Assembly (NCBI GenBank): GCA_012295275.1 | Contig: CM022671.1 | Location: forward strand, 36,779,683-36,794,182 | Direction of reading: 5' to 3' | Source of the DNA: Chrysomallon squamiferum | Taxonomy: Eukaryota; Mollusca; Gastropoda; Neomphalida; Peltospiridae | DNA: 14,500 nt | In this document: one piece after another, positions 1-8,900 of the stretch | Numbering within the stretch: the first letter of the stretch is position 1 | How the letters are laid out: every line of letters begins with the position of its first letter | The notes under the pieces: model-generated | Database searches by the model: none | What the model was told of the DNA's origin: nothing | The model's input: only the letters and a program-made list of their open reading frames with translations | Translations under genes and position numbers: made by a program

Positions 1-823
1 TGTAGACAAGACAGTCTAACGGTGGTTTGTTGGGTAATCTTACTATATGGTGTATTTGACTTGGTGTGAGGGTACAGCAGTAGAACAAGATAAATTTATA
101 TGTATTTAACCTTTAGCATCAGTACACTGGCAGTCTGGATCAGCATAGTGTGTTGAGTGATTTTTGTGTGAAAATTCATGGATTTTAGGCAGATTTTTTA
201 TAGTAGAAGAAATAATAGACACTTTAAATCATTTTGGTGATACTTCGACAAAATATGGATTAATGCAAGTGATGTTCAGTAAATTTCTGAAGATAATGTA
301 ATTTATAGCTATTTGAAAAAGGTTAGTTAATCTAGTATCAACTGTTTGAAAAGGATGTGTCCCTTGTGACCCAATTGATGTGAACATTACAGACTCCAGG
401 GCTGAAGACTGGCATTAGATCACAATTAAGCCAAATCTGTTATATAAATGTACAACTCAGAAAGTTACTCTCTTACGTTTGTTGTGCCATAATCACTCGG
501 GAATTCAGAAATAGGGTCCAAGTAAAACTAGGTCAAAAATTTAAATATGGTGGATTGATGCTGAACACAGAGATGGCACCATACAAGGAGAGTGTGTTAC
601 AAAGAGGTTTGATTATGGTTAAAAAATAACAGATTTCACAAACAGGCAATCTGTTTAAAAATGTGTTTTAACTGTAAGTTTAATAAATGTGTATTTTACT
701 ATAAGTTTCACGTCTGAAAATAATCATTATGGGTATTTAATTGCAGATTGTATATGAATGTATTTTATTACAAGTTTTGTGATCAGTGAAAATAAGTGTA
801 TATTGTGTTTTCAATATTTTCAG
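1..823 (+). other. TMBIM4: Intron of the TMBIM4-like gene (AT-rich, no exon seen)
   Basis: This AT-rich stretch lies upstream of the first recognisable TMBIM4-like exon and ends in a normal 3' splice site (TTTTCAG at 817-823). The exon that should precede it must end two bases into a codon. I looked for a segment coding for the preceding transmembrane region of the family and found none, so that exon probably lies left of the window. Bases 658-800 contain three to four degenerate copies of an AT-rich motif resembling tgtattttactataagttt. No other structure is evident. Confidence 0.6.
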
Positions 824-869
824 GCTGTTTTCATTGTTGTGGATTCTGATACTGGCAGGCTTGTTACAA
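824..869 (+). CDS. TMBIM4: TMBIM4/Lifeguard-4, penultimate coding exon (46 nt)
   Basis: This very short exon encodes LFSLLWILILAGLLQ. It is preceded by TTTTCAG and followed by the strong donor GTAAGT at 870. The first base completes a codon begun in the upstream exon, and the exon ends exactly on a codon boundary (CAA). The peptide is a hydrophobic membrane span that matches the span just before the conserved C-terminal part of TMBIM4 proteins, and it joins in frame to the exon at 1009. At 46 nt it is too short to be found by ORF length, but the frame join and both splice sites support it. Confidence 0.85.
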
Positions 870-1008
870 GTAAGTACAAGGGTTAATGTTTAACTCTTCA
901 GCAGTTCTGCACACCAAAGAAAACAAATTTATGTAGTGCAATTTTCTCTTGCTGTATTTTTTTTAATAATATTTAGTGAACTGACAAGGAATATTGTTCA
1001 TTTTGCAG

Positions 1009-1209
1009 CTGTTTTTTCCAAGTGTGTTGATGGACAAGATGATAGCCATTGGAGGAGCTTTTCTCTTCTCCATGTTCATCATCTTTGACACACACATGAT
1101 GATGCACAAGCTGTCACCAGAGGAATACATCCTTGCTTCCATCAACCTTTACTTGGACATTCTCAACCTGTTCCTGCACATCTTACGAGCTCTTGGAGAT
1201 CGCAAATGA
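1009..1209 (+). CDS. TMBIM4: TMBIM4/Lifeguard-4 (Golgi anti-apoptotic protein), last coding exon
   Basis: The last 66 codons of a TMBIM (BAX inhibitor-1) family protein, ending at TGA 1207-1209. The exon begins after TTTTGCAG with [11 protein letters not shown]. It contains the family signature FIIFDTH, then MHKLSPEEY, then the re-entrant C-terminal helix with [16 protein letters not shown], and a basic end (GDRK). The DTH aspartate and the LYLD aspartate match the conserved Asp pair of the family pore. MHKLSPEEY and the LNLFLH end point to TMBIM4 rather than TMBIM1/2/3 or GHITM. Family members are seven-helix membrane proteins of Golgi and ER that modulate calcium release and protect from apoptosis. 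Only the C-terminal third is in the window; the gene starts to the left. It converges on SHQ1. Confidence 0.93.
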   Translation: MFFPSVLMDKMIAIGGAFLFSMFIIFDTHMMMHKLSPEEYILASINLYLDILNLFLHILRALGDRK

Positions 1210-1669
1210 TATTTCTGTGTAGATATCAGTATTTATCTGCTACACAGAATATGTTACATGTCTGTTACACTGTACCTATATATCTGATGTTGGAATTCAC
1301 TATTAAAAATTAGAAAATTCTATTTTTGTCCAGCCATAATCATTACTTAATAACAGCTCCACAGTTGACATTATTGGAATATATCTGCTACCTGATCTAG
1401 ATAGCAGTAAAAAGTTAGTATTTCAAAATATCTTAAGTATAAGAAATGCTCAACCTAAGTTTATATTGTATTTTTTTGTTTTTGGTTAAATGTAGATTGA
1501 AATTTTTATATTGTTATATAGTGAAAAGAATGTTAATATTTACCTGAAATAGTGAAAGTAGATTTAAAATATTTAATAGTGAAAAGAACTTTTATACAAT
1601 TTGTTTGTTGTACAGCTGCTTCTATTGTTTAAACATTGACTTCTCTTCAGTTCTTGAAATAATTTGCAT

Positions 1670-1995
1670 CAGTACACGGTTCTGTTGAAGGTGAATAATT
1701 TACATCAATACTTTGTTCTGTGTGTGGTTGTTTACATCATTGGTTTGTTCTGTTACAATTTAATTGTTTACAGTAGTACTTTGTTTTGTCTTGTAATTTA
1801 ATTGTTTACATGAGCACTTTGTTCTGCGTTGTAATCTAATTGTTTACATTAACTTTCGCGTTGTGTTAACTTATTTACATCAGTAGTTTGTCCTGTTGTA
1901 ATTGTTTATATTAGTCCTTTGTTCTGTACTGTCATTAAATTGTTTACATCAATACTTTGTTGTGTTGTAATTAAAATGTTTACCTCAGTACTTAT
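1670..1995. repeat. Degenerate minisatellite, about 35-39 bp unit, in the TMBIM4 3' UTR
   Basis: Roughly eight imperfect copies of a T-rich unit. Each combines an acatcagtactttgttctg-like part with gtaatttaattgttta. The actttgttctg element recurs near 1710, 1744, 1779, 1816, 1885, 1915 and 1954. Copies have diverged by substitutions and small indels, so the array is older than the crisp intronic arrays further right. If the distal poly(A) signal is used, the array is transcribed into the mRNA. Confidence 0.75.
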
Positions 1996-2036
1996 TAATA
2001 TAATTACAACTAATTTTGTTCACGTTTTTCCTTCTG

Positions 2037-2042
2037 AATAAA
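2037..2042 (+). terminator. TMBIM4: Poly(A) signal AATAAA, TMBIM4-like gene
   Basis: A canonical AATAAA about 830 nt after the TMBIM4 stop codon, on the correct strand and beyond the 3' UTR minisatellite. It is the best candidate for the distal 3' end. ATTAAA at 1302 is a weaker proximal alternative. Confidence 0.5.
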
Positions 2043-2062
2043 GTTTAAAATAATTATTTGAA

Positions 2063-2503
2063 TCACTTATGTTGTAACTTAAAATATAGATCACACATTT
2101 AATTTCTTGTTTCATCAAGCTGTGACATTTCCTGAATTACAGTAATCAGCCAACAACAGTTACTGAACACATTTCTCTGATCAGTATTTCATCCATGTTC
2201 ACTCACTACTGTCTTGTAATGATATATTACTATTTGCATATTAACAGCTGTCATTATCCATACGGACATTATAAACATAGTCCCACAAAAACATTATATA
2301 TATATTATGTATCTACATTTATACTGTGGTCCTGTGCCCTTTCAGAAGTGGGCCATTGCATTTTCATTAAAATTACTAAGGCCTATTTGCATGGCACGTA
2401 GTCCTGTCAAACCAACATTTGTCTGTTCTGTAAATCTTCATTGCAGCATACACCATTGTATTTGAATTTTTTATCATTTTCATAAAAGTGCAATACTGAT
2501 ATT
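2063..2503. other. Convergent intergenic region between TMBIM4 and SHQ1
   Basis: About 440 nt of AT-rich sequence between the inferred 3' ends of two convergent genes. It contains a short (TA)n run near 2294-2308. On the minus strand it has a GU-rich segment near 2440-2456 that could be the downstream element for SHQ1 polyadenylation, and a minus-strand ATTAAA at 2098-2103 that could serve as a more distal SHQ1 poly(A) site. I see no coding sequence with recognisable similarity. Confidence 0.5.
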
Positions 2504-2509
2504 TTTATT
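2504..2509 (-). terminator. SHQ1: Poly(A) signal AATAAA overlapping the SHQ1 stop codon
   Basis: On the minus strand the last codons read CAT GAA TAA AAA, so AATAAA shares the TAA stop. It is the first signal at or after the stop. A second AATAAA at 2588-2583 lies inside the coding sequence. A more distal ATTAAA occurs at 2103-2098. Confidence 0.5.
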
Positions 2510-2984
2510 CATGCAGTGTTTTTTTTGTAAAATTCATTTTTAAAAAAATATATATATCAACTAAAATATATTTTGATACTGCTTTATTTAAGTGTCGACT
2601 TGACTCATTAAACTTTCTGTTTGAAATCCCACTTTCACTTTTCACTTCATTAATTTTTTCAGTTCTGTCATCATTCTGTGTATCAATTTTATCATCATCC
2701 TCTGTGTCAGTTTTATCATCATCCTGTGTGTCAGTTTTATCATCATCCTGTGTGTCAGTTTTATCATCATTCTCTGTGTCAGTTTTATCATCATCCTGTG
2801 TATCGGTGCTATCATCATCACTGTCTCTGACACTGCTCTGAGAACACATTACAAGTTTTGCCACAGAACTTGTCAACCTGTCAACATCTCTGCTATTTGA
2901 TTCTGACTGTTCTTTAATAACTATTTCAGCAGCACTTTCAAGTTCTTCAAGAGAAAATCCCACCTCAGTTTTCTCTATCTGTAT
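2505..2984 (-). CDS. SHQ1: SHQ1 exon 14 (terminal, acidic repeat tail)
   Basis: Encodes residues 403-561. The segment [19 protein letters not shown] matches the conserved L-LDELE-AA helix after the SHQ1 domain. A Ser-rich linker, the octapeptide repeat (458-505) and a basic, Ile/Lys-rich end of about 25 residues ([18 protein letters not shown]) follow. Acidic low-complexity tails are usual in SHQ1, but the very AT-rich last part looks like former 3' UTR now read as coding. The acceptor is TTTCAG. The stop TAA at 2507-2505 overlaps a poly(A) signal. Confidence 0.88.
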   Translation of the reverse strand: MQIEKTEVGFSLEELESAAEIVIKEQSESNSRDVDRLTSSVAKLVMCSQSSVRDSDDDSTDTQDDDKTDTENDDKTDTQDDDKTDTQDDDKTDTEDDDKIDTQNDDRTEKINEVKSESGISNRKFNESSRHLNKAVSKYILVDIYIFLKMNFTKKTLHE

Positions 2985-5900
2985 CTGAAATACACAAACA
3001 GGAAATGTTTTCTTATTGACTGTTAATTCTGTTATATAGTTTTAGGCATAAACATAAAATATGATGACAATGAAGTCAGATAAAAACATTATAATGATAG
3101 AATAGGTAAATGTTTTTTGTCTGCTAACTTGCTGATATATTAGTCATAAAACAATGATGTAATGTTTCAATATTCTTACATACACGAATATACAGCCTGG
3201 ATAAAAGGGTCTGATATAAATAACATGACCAGTGTTAAATAATATGAAATTGTTTGACATGTGCATTAATAAAATTGTGATTATTAAATATATTTAACAG
3301 GGCAAATGAGAATCAAGACTTTACAAACCTCTTCCAATGTTTTAGCCAGAGTTTTCAGTTTCTTTTCACTGCAACCAAAATATGTTAACAATGTAATTGT
3401 CAGCTAATACACCTTCATTAAACATACATTGCAGACCATTACAAAATGTACTTATACATTAGTAAATATATATACCAGTTTGTATGTCTGTATGTAAGCT
3501 ATGTATATGTATATGAGTTGTATGTCTGTATGTAAGCTATGTATATGTATGTGAGTTGTATGTCTGTACGTAAGCTATGTATATGTATATGAGTTGTATG
3601 TGTGTATGAAAGTTGTAGGTATAGGTACATTCAAGTTTGTAATAAACATGTTAACTAACTCTGCCGTTTGAATCCATACACAGTAGTCAGTGATGTAGAG
3701 ATCATTGAGAATGTATCGCTGCTCAGTTTCTTGGAGAATTGAGTGGATTTCTAACAAACATTTCAACAACTGGTGTTTTCCTGAAAACAGAAACACTTCT
3801 GTGACAGCCATTACGAAAAAATAACTGATTCACAATCTGAAGTTTACTGTTTATTTAAATATCTCAAACGATTTCAGGGTTACTCAAATATGTTTTTCTA
3901 TCTAAACAGAAAACCTAATGTTACATCACTTTTTCAGAACAGTGTTAGATAATGTATATAATTACTTAGGAAGAAGATACAAACTAAATCTATCAAGACT
4001 ATTTGATAATGTATATAATTACCTATAAAGAAGACAGAAATTGTATCTTTCAGTACAGTTTTACATAAATCCCAATGACGATAGAGAGGATAGCTCAGAC
4101 TTCTTCTGAAACATGTTGTAACAACTTCCTTTACTGATGTAAAAACCTGAAAATATGCAAATACATTCTTCAAATTCTAAAATATCTGAAAATACATATT
4201 TACATTTTTTATAGACTAGAACAGCTGAAAATATACAATTACATTCTATATAGACTAGAATACCTGAAAATACACAATTACATTCTTCATAGACTAGAAT
4301 ATCTGAAAGTATGCAATTACATTCTTTATAGACTAGAACAGCTGAAAATTAAACTATACATATAATGATATAAACTATAGATGTAACAAATGATCAAAAA
4401 CAGGAGATTACTCACATCAAGCCATGATAGAGTAGCACTCAGTTTACAGATAGTCCAGCCTGACTCCACCTGTAACATACACTTCAATAATCACTTCACA
4501 AATACATTTCAGTAATCACTTCACATATACAACACTTCAGTAATCAAATATATAACACTTCAGTAATCACATCACACACAACTTAACTAATCACTTCACA
4601 CATACAACACTTAACATACACACTTCAGTAATCACTTCACATATAGAACATCAGTAATCAGTTCACATGTACATTACAGTAATCACTTCACATATAGAAC
4701 ACCAGTAATCACTTCAGATAAACAACACTTCAGTAATCACTTCACACATACAACACTTCACATAACCAATTCACATATACATTTCAGTAATCACTTCACA
4801 TATAGAACACCAGTAATCACTTCACATACACAACACTCCAGTAATCATTTCACATATATAACACTTCAGTGATCACTTCACATCACTTCACATATATAAC
4901 ACTTCAGTGATCACTTCACATATACGACACTTCAGTGATCACTTCACATATACGACACTTCAGTGATCACTTCACATATACAACACTTCAGTGATCACTT
5001 CACATATACAACACTTCAGTAATCACTTCACATATAGAACACTCCAGTAATCACTTCACATATACAACACTTCAGTGATCACTTCACATATACAACACTT
5101 CAGAGTAATCACGTCACATACACAACACTCCAGTAATCACTTCACATATACACCACTTCAGTGATCACTTCACACATACAATTCAGTAATAACTTCACAT
5201 ATACATTTTGTAATCAGTGTGAACTGCATGTGCATATATCAGTTTTAAATGTACCTATGATTCTAAAAAATCACTTTTATAAATTCTAAATATGTTATTT
5301 GTTTAATATTTGCATAAATCATTTGATCTTAAAATGCACACAACTGTTATTAAAATGGTTACTTTGAAATCTAGAGAATTAAAAATAAGTTTGTTTCTTA
5401 CATTGTTTTCTCCTTCATTTATTCTGTGGTTGTAAGCAAAAGCAAAAATAATGTCAACCAGACTGAGATAAACAGCTGCTGTGTTGTCAATCAAATCTGG
5501 ATATGCAGTCAAGGATAAAAACAAGATAAACTTTGTATGTAAAATAAACTGCTATCATATAGACAGAAAGGATACACTCCTTGTTGGTGAGATTCTTCAG
5601 TGTTTCCCTTTCTTTATCTGTGAACTTCACTGAAAACGAGCAAAGATTTACATTTGACAAAACCAGCAAATACACACAGTATTAAATTCAGATTTGTATT
5701 GTAACAAGTCCAGTGTAATGTGAATATGTTAGATGATATTGTTTTATATCTATGTCTTACCTATATCTTCAATTCTTTTCCCCAGTTTAACTTTTTCATA
5801 CAGTTCTGTCCATGGTGGAATATATTCCAAAATAGCTGCCAATGAGTCATTCTGATACAAGTCTGCTCTGAAAAAAAAAAAACCCACATCAAATAATGTG

Positions 5901-8900
5901 TACTGTTAATGTCTTGTACTAAATAATGTGTTACTTATCCAAATATTGTATTATCACTAAATATTGTGTTACTGTTGATATGTCCTTTACTAAATAATAT
6001 GTTACTGTTGATATGTCTTGTCCCTAAATAATGTGTTAGTGTTAATGTCTTGTACTAAATGGGTTACTTTTTATATGTCCTGTACAAGATAATGTGTTAT
6101 ATCTCTCTGTCTTGTATTATCACTAAATAATGTGTTACTGTTAATATGTCTGGTACTAAATGTGACATCTAACAATCATGTTAATAATACAGTGTGACAA
6201 TTATACATTTGTTGTGTGTAGACTCCATTTCAATACTTACAAATAATAATCATCATCGAACTTCTCATCTTCATCTCTGATACGAAGGAGACATCTGTCT
6301 TTGAGAGGGACACAGTCAGGATCTTGCAAGTCTATCAACTCGGTAAACTCAGACTACAGAAAAACAAAATATTTCACACTGTACAAAGCTGCCTTATCAA
6401 GGGCTAATCCTGTTATTACCAAAAAATGTCTTTCTGTCAGATAATGAATTTCGAAACAAAAGCTTAAAACAGTTTGTAAACTTGTATAATGTAAATTTGT
6501 AAAACATTTAAATTTTAAACTTGTTTAATGTATACTGAAAAGCACTGAAATTTTGAACTTGTGTAATGTATACTTGTAAAACACTGAAATTTTAAATAAT
6601 GTAACAAACTTGTAAAACATTGAGTTTGTAAACTTGTATAATGTATACTTTTTAAAACAGTGAGTTTGTAAACTTGTATAATGTATACTTTTTAAAACAG
6701 TGAGTTTGTAAACTTGTGTAATGTATACTTGTAAAACATTGAATTTATAAACTTGTTTAGTGTAAACTTGTGTAATGTATACTTATAAAACTGTGAGTTT
6801 GTAAACTTGTAAAACAGTAGGTTTGAAAACTTGTACAGTGTATACTCATAAAACTGAGTGTCTAAATGAGAGGTGTATGTTAGTGGGTATATAAAAAAAA
6901 TGGTAAGCAGAAAAATATAAAATCCTAACAACATAAACAACTAAGAGCTATTTATTATGTTGTTTACTACAGTTAAAATGTTGTGTTTAAGTGTTATTAC
7001 TTGAGCCTGGTGTTTATTTTTAAATTTTGAGTAGAAATGTTGTTTTAAGTGGTTATTACTAAAGTCTGAGTTGAAATGTGTTAAATGTTTATTTCTAAAG
7101 TTTGAGTTGAGATGTTGTGTTGTGATGTGTTTATTAGTAAATTTTGAGTAGAAATATTGTGTTATTATTAAGTGTTTACTTTCTCATACTTGCAGCTTGC
7201 TGAAAACTCCACATCTGAGGTTTGCAAACCCATAGCAAGGTGAAGTCAATGGCAGAGCATCAGTGGTCGCTACCTCTTGTTCTACATGCCAATCAAAATC
7301 ATCAACATCATCAACATCTACTACACTTCCATTAAGACTGTCTGATCCACTTTCTGTAACAACAATGTTCAAACTGTGTATTTACAGATATAAAATGTAT
7401 ATTTACATGTTTAAACTGTGTTTACAAGCATAAACAGTGTATTTACAGGAACAAAATAACTTTACAGATCTAATCTGTGTATTTACAGGTATAAACTGTG
7501 TATTTAAAGATGTAAACTGTATATCTATAGCTACGAAGAGTGTGGACACCTTACCGGTGACTTGAATGGTGGGAAGTTTAGCTGACTTGAGACCTTTAGG
7601 ACTGAGAAGTTTGGTCAGCATGTCAAGATCTTCGAACCTTTCACCAGGGCACTCCTTAGCCACTCTGACAATAAACGTTCCTACAAAGAGTGACACATGT
7701 GTCTTAACTATTCATCACAAACTCCAAGCTGTATAAAGAGTAAATAAACAAATGTTACAAATCAAACACTGTGTATTAAAACTCACCTTTTTCTGAATCA
7801 TATCTGGCAGTTTCTCGACCATCCTCAATTATCCTGCCTGGGAGACAGAGTCTGAAAAGAGAGAACAATATAAATTACAAGTTTATATCATTTTCTACAT
7901 TAATAAATTACAAGTTTATATGATTTTCTACATTAATAAATTACAAGTTAATATTGCTATTTACAAGTTTATATCATTTTCTGAATTAATATATTACAAG
8001 TTTATATCACTTTGTATTTATATATATTACAAGTTTATATCGCTATTTACAAGTTTATATCATTTTCTGTATTAATAAATTATAACTTCTTATCATCCTC
8101 TCATAAATAAATCTTTATTCTTATAAATACACAATAATAAATATTTACAATCATTCCATTACATAAACAATATTTTAATTACATTTTCTTTACATTAATA
8201 TAAATATCTGTATCATTTTCTCTATTTTAACAACATAAATAAATGTTGTAATATTTATGTAATTATTCCATGCTCAGCATCTCAATACAAATACAGTATA
8301 TATGACAGACCCACCTCAAGAAATATGGTTTGGAATAAAATTTAAAATCTGTTCCATCAATAAAAATTTCAGTGTCAGAGATCTGAAAATACAAATATAC
8401 ATAAACTGTACATATAAATATCACTTTTACTCTGTCAATACATTATTTACAAGAAGAGTCAGGGTTAGGTTTAGGGCTCCAATCAGTGACTTTCATGTAC
8501 ATACATCATTATCACAGCACCATGGTTTGAACATGTAACCTTTGAATGTCTTTTTCATCCTGATTATAATTTATTCTGAAACTTCAAATCAGACTTTGAA
8601 AAGGGGATATTTTTTTTTTTTTGCCACTAATTCTACTCAGTGATAAAAGATTAGCTAACATTTTACTGAATATGTTGTCATAGTCCACAGCTAGTGCAAA
8701 AGGCCATATGTCTAACTGTGGCTTGATAAATCAGCTGATGTCTCTCAGTAATTATCTACATTTCTGTGCTTCCATTTAGATCGCTGGTCTGCAACCCTTT
8801 TTGAAGTTTTTCATATATTATAAGATACACATAAAAACTAGAAAAACTAAGCACAAGAATCTAATGCTGCTCAGGCACAGTCAGTATATCCCACGTGCTT

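Larger units (their letters stand above)
1210..2062 (+). other. TMBIM4: Probable 3' UTR of the TMBIM4-like gene
   Basis: This is AT-rich non-coding sequence from the stop codon to just past a canonical AATAAA at 2037-2042. An earlier ATTAAA at 1302-1307 could serve as a proximal poly(A) signal and would give a UTR of only about 115 nt. No long open frame is present. The distal half holds the degenerate minisatellite listed separately. The extent is inferred from the poly(A) signals alone. Confidence 0.55.

Noticed and set aside
2642-2833. Second minus-strand frame across the acidic repeat, reading MMIKLTQR units
   Set aside because: It is an out-of-frame shadow of the SHQ1 repeat. A 24-bp unit leaves every frame periodic and often open. 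The SHQ1 frame is fixed by the conserved helix upstream.
3653-3660. Alternative exon 12 donor GTTAAC giving a QTAEL end
   Set aside because: It is in phase 0 and would put TGA at the start of exon 13. The GTTAGT donor at 3659 gives the right phase and the family length.
6692-6940. Minus-strand frame with repeated [14 protein letters not shown] peptides
   Set aside because: It is a translation of the 40-bp intronic minisatellite inside SHQ1 intron 5.
8782-8802. ctggtctgcaacccttttt in SHQ1 intron 1 as a second hAT-type end
   Set aside because: The resemblance is limited to about 19 bases, with no partner end or target duplication found, so it is mentioned in the intron entry but not called as an element.
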